Assembly (NCBI RefSeq): GCF_000470655.1
Contig: NC_021921.1
Span: 2,418,001 to 2,482,000, forward strand
DNA from: Halorhabdus tiamatea SARL4B
GTDB taxonomy: Archaea; Halobacteriota; Halobacteria; Halobacteriales; Haloarculaceae
Reading direction: 5' to 3'
DNA length: 64,000 bases
Shown: piece after piece, positions 36,927 through 48,384 of the stretch
Position numbering within the stretch: position 1 is the stretch's first letter
Layout: each line of letters starts with the position of its first letter
Position numbers and translations under genes: made by a program
Notes under the pieces: model-generated
Told to the model about the DNA's origin: nothing
Database searches by the model: none
Seen by the model: the letters and a program-made list of their open reading frames with translations, nothing else

Positions 36927-38777
36927 TTATAAGCGATACGTGTTCGAGACGGACCCATCAGACAACGATAACGAAATCGTCTCGGCGTCGGCGGGGATCT
37001 CGAGTGTGGTGACTGTTTCGTGGGTTCCAGCTTCGACGGAGACGTCGGTTTCGCCGGCCTCGCCGTCGACGTCCCAGGTGAGTCGGTCGGAGACGTCTGT
37101 CGGCAGGTCGTTGCACACGACGACGTCAGACTCGACGCCCGGAGAGGGGTCAGCCAGCATTGCCTGGACTGGTTCGAAGGCGTCGGCGAGAGCGTCGCGT
37201 GCCTGTTTGGGCGTGCCATCGCGAGCGAGGACGCCCATACCTGCGTTGGCCAGGTCCCGGAGCGCGGCGGCCACGAGGACGTCTGTCTCTCGCAGACGAA
37301 GGCGTTCGGTGACTGTCTCGATTACGGACCGCTGGTAGGCCTGAGAGTCATCGAGGCCGCCAGAGACGCGATAGTCGTGAACAGACTGGTCGAAGCCGGC
37401 CACGTCGCTGGGGTTTTCGACGCCCAGGGAACCGGCCCCGTACTCGCCGACGATCGAGCCCAGTTCCGGATTGCGATCGAGGAGACGATCGACGTCTGCC
37501 GCCTCGCCGTATTTCCAGCCGGGGTAGAGCGCGCTCGCGTTGGGGTCGATACCGGGCGGGCCGACGACGGGGACCGTGACGAGGTCTTCGGGAATCTCGG
37601 CGGCGACCGTTTCCGCCGGGTCGTGATCGTATTCCATCCGGAAGCGCCGCCACCGAAGCCGCAGTCGATCGAGGAGTCCGGGCCCCAGCGGCCCCTTGTT
37701 CAGCGCGACCGGATCGTCGTGGACGCTGATCGCTGCCAGCCCAGGGTGGTGTTCGTACGCCGAGACGAGTCGGCCGACGAGGTCCCGCCCGCGTTCGATG
37801 TCGAACGGCCCAGGCCCGGTCAAGGGCAGGTCCTGCCAGACGAGCACGCCGGCGTCGTCGGCCGCCTCGTAGACTGCCGGCGACGGGACGTGAGCGTGCG
37901 CCCTGACTAGGTTTGCGTTCAGCTCGGCCGCCCGCTCGACGTCCTCAGGTTCGGCTGCGAGGACTCCGACTCCACGGGCAGGCATCGGCGTGTCGTTGAC
38001 CCGCAGCCCCTCGCTGTCGTCGTAGGTGATCGAACGCAGCCCCGTCGTCAGGGTGCGTTCGTCGTCGCCGAGTTTCGCCCGGATGACGTAGCGGTTCTGC
38101 TCGCCGAGGCCCCGGGGCCACCACAGCGCGGGATCCCGGATGTCGATCGTGTATTCGACCGTCGTTCGCTCGCCGGCGCTCGCCTCGACTTTGGCGCGGT
38201 CCATCATCCCGCGGCCCCGTCGTGATCCTTCAGGTTTGACGGAGAACGTCACTCGATCGTCGATGTCAGTCTCGGCGAGGACGCTCGCCCGGACCGCAAA
38301 GCGCGCGCCGTCGTCGTCGACGCGCGGTCGCGCCGCCAGGTCGAGGACGTGACGATCGCCGTACGTCTCGATCTCGGCCTTCCACCAGATTCCGGGGACA
38401 GCGAGTTCGTCCGGAACCTCGCTGGTCTCGTAACTCCCGCCGAAGCGGTCGTCCGGTCGCCGACACTCGACGACGAGTTCGTTCTCCCCTTCGAGTGCGC
38501 CGTCGAGCCGAAGTCGAAGCGGCTCGAAGTACGCGTCGTGTTCGCCCAGGAACGCCCCGTTGAGCCAGACGCGGGCGTGGGCGTAGACACCTTCGAGGAC
38601 GACCATCGCATGCTCATCGCTGTCGGCACGAGGATCTTCGAACGTCGATCGGTAGGCGACGGCGTCGCTCCCGGCGAATTCCGCCGGGCGACCCGGCACC
38701 TCGACTGGCTCCCAGGTCGCCGGGTCGGGCTGATCGCCACCCGGCTCGACCGGTGCCGCTCGCCACTCGTTCATCAT
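36927..38777 (-). CDS. GH2-like protein with atypical active-site motif
   Basis: 616 residues from ATG 38777 (MMNEWRAAP). The jelly-roll sugar-binding domain (YRSTFEDP, VLEGVYAHARVWLNGAFLGEHDAYFEP) is followed by an Ig-like domain (WWPRGLGEQNRYVI) and a TIM-barrel part (NANLVRAHAHVPSPAVYEAADDAGVLVWQD), the GH2 order. Where GH2 enzymes have Asn-Glu (acid/base), this one reads ISVHDDPV; a possible nucleophile lies in IVGEYGAG. It may have altered chemistry or be a non-catalytic carbohydrate-binding protein. A TATA-like element lies near 38803-38812. Confidence 0.7.
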   Translation of the reverse strand: MMNEWRAAPVEPGGDQPDPATWEPVEVPGRPAEFAGSDAVAYRSTFEDPRADSDEHAMVVLEGVYAHARVWLNGAFLGEHDAYFEPLRLRLDGALEGENELVVECRRPDDRFGGSYETSEVPDELAVPGIWWKAEIETYGDRHVLDLAARPRVDDDGARFAVRASVLAETDIDDRVTFSVKPEGSRRGRGMMDRAKVEASAGERTTVEYTIDIRDPALWWPRGLGEQNRYVIRAKLGDDERTLTTGLRSITYDDSEGLRVNDTPMPARGVGVLAAEPEDVERAAELNANLVRAHAHVPSPAVYEAADDAGVLVWQDLPLTGPGPFDIERGRDLVGRLVSAYEHHPGLAAISVHDDPVALNKGPLGPGLLDRLRLRWRRFRMEYDHDPAETVAAEIPEDLVTVPVVGPPGIDPNASALYPGWKYGEAADVDRLLDRNPELGSIVGEYGAGSLGVENPSDVAGFDQSVHDYRVSGGLDDSQAYQRSVIETVTERLRLRETDVLVAAALRDLANAGMGVLARDGTPKQARDALADAFEPVQAMLADPSPGVESDVVVCNDLPTDVSDRLTWDVDGEAGETDVSVEAGTHETVTTLEIPADAETISLSLSDGSVSNTYRL

Positions 38778-38956
38778 ACGTGTGGCGGGGGCCGCCGCGG
38801 GCATATCCTTTACGTACCGCTGGTTCCCGTGGTGTGCGCCGATACGTGTGCCGGCTCCAGAGGCGTGATCGCGACGAGGACGCCTCGTGTCCGTCACTTT
38901 CAGTTTCACTCCGGGGTTGGAGCGCTTTCATGTCCCCTGGGAACCAACCCGTAGCT

Positions 38957-39109
38957 ATGCTTGAATCACTCACGCCGACCTGCGAGGCCGAGGGCTGCGA
39001 GCGGACGCTTCGCCCCGAGGATCGCCAGATCGTCTACGAGTCGCCGGGCGGAACCCGTCACGTCTACGAGTGTGCGTGTGGGACCGTCACAGTCACTGTA
39101 ACTCGATAG
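38957..39109 (+). CDS. Small protein with a zinc-knuckle pattern
   Basis: 50 residues from ATG 38957 (MLESLTPTCEAEGCERTL). Cys pairs CEAEGC and CAC make a possible metal site, and the C-terminus is a Thr/Val strand (CGTVTVTVTR). The upstream in-frame extension runs antisense to the GH2-like gene and is not coding. Divergent from that gene. Function unknown. Confidence 0.55.
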   Translation: MLESLTPTCEAEGCERTLRPEDRQIVYESPGGTRHVYECACGTVTVTVTR

Positions 39110-39171
39110 CGGACTGCTGAGAGGTCGACACTGACCGCAACACTCAACCACCCGGTTCGACTAGTCGACCC

Positions 39172-39894
39172 ATGACCGACACCGCCGACGGCGCGTGGGT
39201 GAGCCTCTTCTCCGGCGGCAAGGACTCGTCGTGGGCACTCTATCGCGCACTCGAAGACGGACTGGCCGTCGAGCAACTCGTCACCGTCCATCCGGCCGGC
39301 GATTCGTACATGTATCACGTGCCGGCGACGGAACTCGCTCGCCTCGCGGCCCATAGCATCGGGATTCCACTTCTCGAGGTCGAACCCGAGGACTTCGCGG
39401 CGGACGAAGTGACCGATACGAGCGCCCAGGGCGACCGCGAACTCGAACCCCTCGAGGCTGCCCTGCGGGAACTCGCTCTCGACGGCGGCGTCGCCGGCAT
39501 CGTCGCTGGTGCCGTCGAGAGCGAGTTCCAGACCAGCCGCATCGAGGGGGTGGCCGATCGTCTCGGGGCGGAGTTGTTCGCCCCGCTGTGGCAGCGTGAC
39601 CCGGTTTCCCTCGCCGAGGCAATGCTCGAGGCCGGCTTCGAGATCCGGATCGTGGCCGTCTCGGCGGCCGGCCTCGACGAGTCGTGGCTCGGCCGACGAC
39701 TCGACGCCGACGCGCTGGCCGAACTGCGCCAGCTCAACGACGAATACGGCGTCCACGTCCTGGGCGAGGGTGGGGAGTTCGAGACGCTCGTCACCGATGG
39801 CCCACACATGAATCGATCGATCGAACTCGAATACGAGACCGAGTTCGACGGGACCAGAGGATCGATCCGAGTCACGGACGCGTGGCTCGGGTAG
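39172..39894 (+). CDS. dph6: Diphthine-ammonia ligase-like PP-loop ATPase
   Basis: 240-residue adenine-nucleotide alpha-hydrolase-type protein. SLFSGGKDSSWAL is the PP-loop, VAGAVESEFQTSRIE follows the family pattern, and the C-terminal GEGGEFETLVTDGP is diagnostic for the Dph6 (ATP_bind_4) group that completes diphthamide on elongation factor 2. Start ATG 39172 is 63 bases after the small zinc protein. Confidence 0.85.
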   Translation: MTDTADGAWVSLFSGGKDSSWALYRALEDGLAVEQLVTVHPAGDSYMYHVPATELARLAAHSIGIPLLEVEPEDFAADEVTDTSAQGDRELEPLEAALRELALDGGVAGIVAGAVESEFQTSRIEGVADRLGAELFAPLWQRDPVSLAEAMLEAGFEIRIVAVSAAGLDESWLGRRLDADALAELRQLNDEYGVHVLGEGGEFETLVTDGPHMNRSIELEYETEFDGTRGSIRVTDAWLG

Positions 39895-39922
39895 CTGACG
39901 TGATCCGGGCCCGTCAGTCGAC

Positions 39923-40120
39923 TCACTCCCAGATTTCCGGGCCGTATCCGGTTCGGACGATCGCGACACGGTAACCGAAGAAGACGACGATGATGACCGC
40001 GAGTTCGACCCAGAAGTTGAGCGATCCGACGACGTTGTTCGCGACCGTAATCGTGGCGTATGCCAGGACGACCATCACGACGTAGTGCGGGGCGAGGTCG
40101 CGGAGTAGGTCAGTGTCCAT
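39923..40120 (-). CDS. Small two-helix membrane protein
   Basis: 65 residues from ATG 40120 (MDTDLLRDLAPHYV) with two hydrophobic helices (about 12-32 and 38-54) and a short polar end (RTGYGPEIWE). ATG 40138 would add six residues. No function assigned. Its upstream side is now the left flank of the IS200/IS605 element. Confidence 0.6.
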   Translation of the reverse strand: MDTDLLRDLAPHYVVMVVLAYATITVANNVVGSLNFWVELAVIIVVFFGYRVAIVRTGYGPEIWE

Positions 40121-40211
40121 CGACGTCCCCTTCGACAAGGAACCCTATCAAGGTTCGCTCAAGCGTCGATCGCTGTCGCCGGTGTGGTAGCGGCGCGACC
40201 GTCCGGTTACG

Positions 40212-40348
<137 letters not shown>

Positions 40349-40415
40349 AGGACGGGGATGAAGCCGACCAACAGTATTCAACCGCCGTCGATGGCATAGA
40401 CGGGGTTCAAACGCA

Positions 40416-40424
40416 ATCTTTAAC
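40416..40424 (+). promoter_or_regulatory. TATA-like element of tnpA
   Basis: ATCTTTAAC lies 27-35 bases before the tnpA start at 40451. Confidence 0.4.
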
Positions 40425-40450
40425 CCCTCCGACCGTGATAGTATGCATAG

Positions 40451-40878
40451 ATGGTGAAGAGTACCCGTCACGCGAAATACGAACTCTACTACCACATAGT
40501 GTTCGTGCCGAAATCGGGCGGGACCGAAGGTCCCGCTGACCTCGCGGAACAGGGTTCCGCTCAGTATCGGCGTTCGCACCTGCCGGGGAAGACGAAGGAA
40601 CGTCTCGAATCCATCTTCGCGGAAATCTGTGAGGACAAGGGCCTCGAACTGGCCGAGTCCGAGGTTATGCCTGACCACGTACACCTGTTCATCGGGAGTC
40701 CACCGAAGAACGCCCCGTCACTCATCGTCAACTGGGTGAAGGGCATCTCCGCTCGCAAGTACAACCAGCGGTACGACGACCGCGTGAAGTGGACTCGTTC
40801 GTACTACGTCGGTACGGCGGGTAGTGCCTCGAAGGGCGCTGTCGAACGCTACATCGCTGAACAGGAGGGTGGCGACGC

Positions 40879-40882
<4 letters not shown>
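40451..40882 (+). CDS. tnpA: IS200/IS605 transposase TnpA (HUH, Y1)
   Basis: 143 residues, about 17 more than usual. [12 protein letters not shown] carries the His-x-His metal pair, and AVERYIAEQ the catalytic Tyr, so the enzyme could cut and rejoin single-stranded ends. Between FVPK and [10 protein letters not shown], where family members are contiguous, there are 17 extra residues ([17 protein letters not shown]) encoded by two palindromes. The addition sits after the first beta strand, away from the HUH motif. Activity cannot be judged. Confidence 0.9.
40514..40564. repeat. 51-nt in-frame insertion of two palindromes in tnpA
   Basis: Palindromes at 40518-40536 (stem GCGGGACC, loop GAA) and 40544-40560 (stem GCGGAAC, loop AGG). 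The inserted length is 17 codons, so the frame is kept. The boundaries are inferred from the Lys-Tyr-Arg-Arg junction usual in the family. Confidence 0.75.
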
Positions 40883-43223
<2,341 letters not shown>

Positions 43224-43387
43224 ACCCGTCCTCTCGTGGCGCTCGTTGTAAGTTCTTTTTCCCTCGTACCCCCGCCGTGTGGTGTGTTCCGGTCGGCGTT
43301 GCCGGATTCCCGGTGGCGGCATTCGTTTTCACTGGGTGGGAATGGGCCGGTGGATTATGCCGGTCGTCGCCCTACGTCTGGGTAGTT

Positions 43388-44026
43388 ATGCCCGGTATGC
43401 GTGCGGAGATCGAAGTCCTCTCCCCGGAAACCTGCCCCGTCGCCGGCTTCTCCGAGCAGGCCGAGGGGCCACTCACGTCTGTCTCCCGGGCCGGTAACGC
43501 CGAGGGCAAGATCACCGAGGAGTTCACGGTCAGCGGCGACGCCGCCCTCAGCGACGACCGGCTCAGCCAACTCTTCGAGTACCGGTCGGCCAGCGTCTAT
43601 CGCTTTCATCACGAACCGCTCGATTGCGTCTGTGAGTTCGTCGAGGACCACGACCACCCTATCTCGGAGATTCGTGCCCAGGACGGCTCGCTCGTCCTTT
43701 CGCTCCATCTGACGACGATTCAGGACCTCCGTGACCTCGTGACTGATCTCCGGGAACGCTACGGGGGCGTTCGGATCCGGTATCTCCTCCAGGTCGAGAG
43801 CGACGAGGAGGGGAGTACCGACGTGATCCCGATCGACCGCAGTCGACTCACCGATCGCCAACAGGAGGTCCTGGAGACGGCCTACCGGATGGGCTACTTC
43901 TCCTATCCCCGCGACGCCAACGCGACCGACGTCGCCGAGGAACTCGGTATCGACGGCTCGACGTTCACCGAGCACCTCGCGGCCGCCCAGTCGAAGCTGA
44001 TGGACGAACTCCTCGCGGAGATGTGA
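43388..44026 (+). CDS. Bat-type HTH transcriptional regulator
   Basis: 212 residues from ATG 43388 (43397 is the alternative). The N-terminal part is a sensor-like region without recognised cofactor motifs. The C-terminal HTH_10 domain reads LTDRQQEVLETAYRMGYFSYPRDANATDVAEELGI, typical of bacterio-opsin activator-like haloarchaeal regulators. Divergent from the nucleotidyltransferase gene. Target unknown. Confidence 0.85.
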   Translation: MPGMRAEIEVLSPETCPVAGFSEQAEGPLTSVSRAGNAEGKITEEFTVSGDAALSDDRLSQLFEYRSASVYRFHHEPLDCVCEFVEDHDHPISEIRAQDGSLVLSLHLTTIQDLRDLVTDLRERYGGVRIRYLLQVESDEEGSTDVIPIDRSRLTDRQQEVLETAYRMGYFSYPRDANATDVAEELGIDGSTFTEHLAAAQSKLMDELLAEM

Positions 44027-44141
44027 TCGACCGCTGGGCTGGCGTGCGCCAGTCCTTTCCGACTCACCCGCATATCCGGATTCTCGAAGGCTGAAAGTTT
44101 CGGCCGGCCTTAACTATACCGACAACCCATCACCGGTTACG

Positions 44142-45056
44142 ATGCACGTTGCAGACGACGTCACGGCGTTTATCGGGGAGACCCCGTTGCTCCGGCTCGA
44201 CGACGGCACCGGGACGGCGGTCCTCGCCAAAGTGGAATCGTTGAACCCCTATTCGGTCAAGGATCGGATCGGCAAGTCGATGATCGAGGCTGCCGAGGAG
44301 CGCGGCGAGATCACCGACGAGACGGTCGTGATCGAACCGACCAGCGGCAACACCGGGATCGCGCTCGCGAGTGTCTGTGCTGCCAAGGGCTATGACCTCG
44401 TGCTCACGATGCCCGAGTCGATGAGCGAGGAGCGCCGACAGTTGCTCGCCGGCCTCGGGGCAGGACTGGAACTCACGGACGCCGACGGCGGCATGGGGGG
44501 CGCGATCGACCGGGCCCACGAACTCGCCGACGAACACGACGACGCCTTCGTCCCCCAGCAGTTCGAGAACCCCGCGAATCCGGCAGCCCACCGTGAAGGG
44601 ACCGGGCCGGAACTCTGGGAGGCCACCGAGGGTGAACTCGACGCGTTCGTGGCCGGGATCGGCACCGGCGGCACGATCACCGGCGTCGGGCAGTTCCTCA
44701 CAGAGGACGTCGAGGCCGACGTGGACGTCATCGGCGTCGAGCCTGCGGATTCGGCCGTCCTCTCCGGCGAGGATCCCGGCAGCCACGGCATCCAGGGGAT
44801 TGGGGCAGGGTTCGTCCCTGACATCCTCGAGACGGACCTCCTCGACGACGTCGTGACTGTCACGCGCGAGGAGTCGATCGACGAGGCGCGCCGGATCGCC
44901 AGTGAAGAGGGACTGGCAGTTGGGATTTCCTGTGGCGCGGCGGCCCACGCGGCCAGACAGGTCGCCGCTGACTACCCCGAAGACGCCGTCGTGGCGACGC
45001 TCTTGCCCGACACGGGCGAGCGCTATCTCTCGACGGACCTCTACGCGGAAGTCTAA
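44142..45056 (+). CDS. cysK: Cysteine synthase (O-acetylserine sulfhydrylase)
   Basis: 304-residue PLP enzyme of the cysteine synthase/cystathionine beta-synthase group. The PLP lysine is in NPYSVKDRIG, the substrate loop is EPTSGNTGIA, and the phosphate loop is GTGGTITGVG. C-terminal SCGAAAHAA completes the site. Start ATG 44142. It is not joined to sulfate-assimilation genes in this window. A closely related activity on O-phosphoserine or homoserine esters cannot be excluded. Confidence 0.9.
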   Translation: MHVADDVTAFIGETPLLRLDDGTGTAVLAKVESLNPYSVKDRIGKSMIEAAEERGEITDETVVIEPTSGNTGIALASVCAAKGYDLVLTMPESMSEERRQLLAGLGAGLELTDADGGMGGAIDRAHELADEHDDAFVPQQFENPANPAAHREGTGPELWEATEGELDAFVAGIGTGGTITGVGQFLTEDVEADVDVIGVEPADSAVLSGEDPGSHGIQGIGAGFVPDILETDLLDDVVTVTREESIDEARRIASEEGLAVGISCGAAAHAARQVAADYPEDAVVATLLPDTGERYLSTDLYAEV

Positions 45057-45115
45057 CCGCCGCTCGTTCGGATTCTCGCGATACTGTGGGCGTTTCGCGT
45101 CCGGCAGTCTGCACA

Positions 45116-45125
45116 AATTTATAAG
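45116..45125 (+). promoter_or_regulatory. TATA box of the DUF1508-repeat gene
   Basis: AATTTATAAG, 34-43 bases before the start codon at 45159; a short leader is expected. Confidence 0.5.
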
Positions 45126-45158
45126 TATCTTCCATGTATCTAATTAAACGGATATACT

Positions 45159-46730
45159 ATGTCAACTGACCTCTCACAGAACCGTCGACTCAACGAGTGG
45201 TACGAACGGCGGATCGGCCAGCCCGGGACCGACGACGAGGTGACTGGCTATTGGATCTTCGTCCTCGGGCTGTTGCTCGGGATCCTCGGGATCTTCATGG
45301 TGATCATCAGCGAGCCGGCCTCGGCGCTCCGTGGCTGGGGGATCGTCGCCGGCGCGATCGCACTGGCCTTGCTCGTTGCTGGTCCACTCGTTCGCCTCCC
45401 CTTAGATCAGTACGCCTCGATCCTGATTATCGTCGGGCTGTTCGTCAGTATCGCCGGCGTCCTGTGGTTCACGATCGAATACCCGGCCAACTGGCGACCA
45501 CAGTCGAGCCCGATCATCGCCGTCTACGCGGTCGGGCTGCTGATCATGGCTGTCGGTGGCGTCTTCGCCCCGCTGTTGATGACCCGTTCTGAAGCGGAAG
45601 CGAGTCAGCTCCGGCTCGATCTCGCCGACGCTATCGCCGACGAGACAGATCTGGCAGGTGTCGTCGACGACCTCCGGGCGGCACTCGAAGACGCCGACGC
45701 CGACGAGGACGATCTCGCGAGGGAGATCGACCGGCTACAGTCGGAGTTGACCGACAGCACCGCCGACGAGGCCGACCTCTCGGCTCAACTCCGGACACTT
45801 CGAACCAGCCAGTCCCGGTTCGAACTCTACGAGGACACCGGCGGGCAGTGGCGCTGGCGACTCCGCCACCGCAACGGTAACATGATCGCCAACGGCGGCG
45901 AGGGCTACACCCGCAAACACAACGCCCAGAAAGGGATCGCGGGTGTCCGCCGGGACGCTCTCGGCGCGGAACTCCTGTTGATAGAATCTGAGGACCAACT
46001 CCCCGCGGCGGAGGAGACCTTCGAACCAGTCGAGGAGGTCGAGAGCCAGGCGGCCTTCGAGGTCTACGAGGACAACGCCGGGGAGCATCGCTTTCGGCTG
46101 CGTCACGACAACGGGAACGTTCTGTGTGACTCCGGTGAGGGCTATGACTCCCGGAGTAACCTCACGCGGGCAATCGACCGGCTCCGGGAGTACGTCGGCC
46201 CGGCGGCGTACCTCCGGTTCGATCCGACCGGCTTCGAGATCTACGAGGACGCGGCCGGCCAGTACCGCTGGCGGCTCGTCCACCGCAACGGGAACGTCCT
46301 CGCCGACGGCGGGCAGGGCTACTCGCGGTATCACGACGCCCGCCGTGCCGTCGACCGGCTCCGGGAGAACCTCGACGACTACGAGTTCGAGGTCTACGAG
46401 GACGCGGCCGGCGAGTTCCGCTGGCGGTTGCAGTCGAGCAACGACCGGATCGTCGCCGACAGCGGCGAGGGATACAACGACCGCGACGGGGCCGAGACAG
46501 CCGTCGAACGCGTCGAGAAATACGCCCCCGACGCCGACGCTCTCGACGTCGGGCCGGCCGCCTTCGAGATCTACGAGGACGCCGGCGGGGCCTCGCGCTG
46601 GCGGCTGCGCCACCGCAACGGCAACATCCTCGCCGACAGCGGGCAGGGTTACGACGACCGCTCGGGTGCCCGCGACGGGATCGAGAGCGTCAAGCGCAAC
46701 GGCCCGAACGCCGAGATCGAAGACGTCTGA
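45159..46730 (+). CDS. Membrane protein with five DUF1508-like repeats
   Basis: 523 residues. Four hydrophobic helices lie between about 30 and 145, then an acidic coiled coil (about 146-215), then five repeats of a YegP/DUF1508-like unit starting near residues 220, 298, 357, 408 and 467. Each reads F-E-x-Y-E-D-x-x-x-x-x-R-W/F-R-L followed by N-G-N and an S/G-G-E/Q-G-Y turn. Small DUF1508 proteins usually have one or two units. The repeats would face the cytoplasm or the outside depending on topology. Function unknown. Confidence 0.75.
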   Translation: MSTDLSQNRRLNEWYERRIGQPGTDDEVTGYWIFVLGLLLGILGIFMVIISEPASALRGWGIVAGAIALALLVAGPLVRLPLDQYASILIIVGLFVSIAGVLWFTIEYPANWRPQSSPIIAVYAVGLLIMAVGGVFAPLLMTRSEAEASQLRLDLADAIADETDLAGVVDDLRAALEDADADEDDLAREIDRLQSELTDSTADEADLSAQLRTLRTSQSRFELYEDTGGQWRWRLRHRNGNMIANGGEGYTRKHNAQKGIAGVRRDALGAELLLIESEDQLPAAEETFEPVEEVESQAAFEVYEDNAGEHRFRLRHDNGNVLCDSGEGYDSRSNLTRAIDRLREYVGPAAYLRFDPTGFEIYEDAAGQYRWRLVHRNGNVLADGGQGYSRYHDARRAVDRLRENLDDYEFEVYEDAAGEFRWRLQSSNDRIVADSGEGYNDRDGAETAVERVEKYAPDADALDVGPAAFEIYEDAGGASRWRLRHRNGNILADSGQGYDDRSGARDGIESVKRNGPNAEIEDV

Positions 46731-46837
46731 TACCGGGTCGACGCCGGTGGGTCGTGACCGGCTCAGGCGACATCTCTTTTCACGGTTGACCGAACCAGAC
46801 CGTGGTGTTTTATTCGCGTCGGCTCCGAGACGCGGGT

Positions 46838-47425
46838 ATGATCCTCTCGGACGCGGACATTCTCGACCGGCTCGAAGCGGGCGACCTCGTGGTCGAGCCA
46901 CTCGACGAGCCGGACCTTCAGATCCAGCCTGCCAGCATCGACCTCCGACTCGGCCGTGAGTTCCTCGAGTTCCAGCACGCCAACATCCCCTGTATCCATC
47001 CGACGAGCGAGCAGGAAGTCGCCGAGTACGTCGAGGAGACTGTCGTCGACGACGACGGCGAGTTCATTCTCCATCCCGGCGACTTCGTGCTCGGGACGAC
47101 CGTCGAGACCGTCGAGATCCCCGACGACCTGATCGCCCACGTCGAGGGGCGCTCGTCGCTCGGCCGTCTTGCAGTTGTGGTGCACGCGACAGCGGGGCTG
47201 GCAGACCCCGGGTACCGGGGTCAGATCACGCTCGAACTCTCGAATCTCGGCACCGCGCCGGTCGCGCTCACGCCGGGCATGCGCATCTCCCAGTTGACCT
47301 TCACCGAGTTGAGTAGCCCCGCCGAGCGCCCCTACGGCGAGGAGCGCGGCTCGAAGTATCAGGGCCAGGAAGGGCCGCAGGCGTCCCGGATCCAGGGGGA
47401 CAGGGAATTCGGAGGCGACCAATGA
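46838..47425 (+). CDS. dcd: dCTP deaminase
   Basis: 195 residues from ATG 46838 ([15 protein letters not shown]). [12 protein letters not shown] is the N-terminal signature, and [32 protein letters not shown] the catalytic core with Ser and Glu. It makes dUMP or dUTP from dCTP; archaeal members are often bifunctional with dUTPase, which the sequence alone does not decide. The C-terminus ([14 protein letters not shown]) is typical. thiR starts 58 bases after the stop. Confidence 0.9.
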   Translation: MILSDADILDRLEAGDLVVEPLDEPDLQIQPASIDLRLGREFLEFQHANIPCIHPTSEQEVAEYVEETVVDDDGEFILHPGDFVLGTTVETVEIPDDLIAHVEGRSSLGRLAVVVHATAGLADPGYRGQITLELSNLGTAPVALTPGMRISQLTFTELSSPAERPYGEERGSKYQGQEGPQASRIQGDREFGGDQ

Positions 47426-47483
47426 CGACCGCCTTGGCTGTCGGGATGTCGCCGAGAAACGACCGTGAGTACGGGGGTGACCG

Positions 47484-48383
47484 ATGAAATTCGTCGAGGA
47501 GGTCGTCGTCGAGGAGTTCCTGCCGACGTTCCGGTCGATGCTGGCCGAGCGCCTTCGCGATCGCGGACTGACACAACTCGAAGTCGCCGATCTGCTGGGG
47601 ATCAGTCAGAGTGCCGTCTCGAAGTACGCTCATGGCGAGGTCGAACGTAACCAGCGGTTGCTCGAGGACGACCGACTCCAGGAGCTGACCGACCGGCTCG
47701 CCGACGGGCTGGCAGAGGGTGACGTCAGCCCCGTCCAGGCCCTGGCCGAAGCGGAGGTCTTCGTCCGGGAACTCGAGCAGGGCGACCTCCTCGCACAACT
47801 CCACGAGGAAGCGTTCCCGCCGCTGGCCGAACACGCGGGGACGCTCGCGATCCACGATCCCGAGAGTCGGGTGCGCCAGTCCGAGGAGGTCCGGTCGTCG
47901 GTCCGGCGCGGCCTGGGGATGCTCGAAAACACGAGCGGCTTCGCCCGGCTGATCCCCGCCGTGGGCTCGAATCTCGTCGAGTGTCTCCCGGACGCCAGCG
48001 GTATCGACGACGTCGTTGCGGTGCCGGGTCGAATTCTCGACGTCAAGGGCCGGGCCGCGGTGCCCAACGACCCGGAGTTCGGCGTCAGCGAGCACGTCGC
48101 GAGCGTGCTCCTCGCCGCACGCCGCCGGGGAAACGACGCGCGAGCGACGGTGAATCTCGGCTACGAACCGGCCGTCGTCGACGCCGCCGAAGCCGATGGT
48201 CTCCACGCCGTGGAGTTCGACGGCGAGGCGGACCTCGACGCCGCCTTTGACGCTGTCGACGCCGCCGACGCCGACGTCCTCTATCAGACCGGCGGGTTCG
48301 GCGTCGAACCCATCGTCTACGTCCTCGGGCCGGACGCGCCGACCGTCGTCTCGCGGGTTCGGAACATCCTCGATCAGGTGTAG
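47484..48383 (+). CDS. thiR: ThiR: HTH plus ThiN-domain thiamine regulator
   Basis: 299 residues. The Xre-like HTH reads LTQLEVADLLGISQSAVSKYAHG near residues 29-51. The C-terminal ThiN-like domain includes MLENTSGFARLIPAVGSNLVE, AVPGRILDVKGRA and YQTGGFGVEPIVYVLG. Fused HTH-ThiN proteins are described as archaeal thiamine-pathway regulators (ThiR) that sense thiamine phosphate. thi4, a likely target, lies 2 kb away. The methyltransferase gene follows by 1 base. Confidence 0.85.
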   Translation: MKFVEEVVVEEFLPTFRSMLAERLRDRGLTQLEVADLLGISQSAVSKYAHGEVERNQRLLEDDRLQELTDRLADGLAEGDVSPVQALAEAEVFVRELEQGDLLAQLHEEAFPPLAEHAGTLAIHDPESRVRQSEEVRSSVRRGLGMLENTSGFARLIPAVGSNLVECLPDASGIDDVVAVPGRILDVKGRAAVPNDPEFGVSEHVASVLLAARRRGNDARATVNLGYEPAVVDAAEADGLHAVEFDGEADLDAAFDAVDAADADVLYQTGGFGVEPIVYVLGPDAPTVVSRVRNILDQV

Positions 48384-48384
48384 G

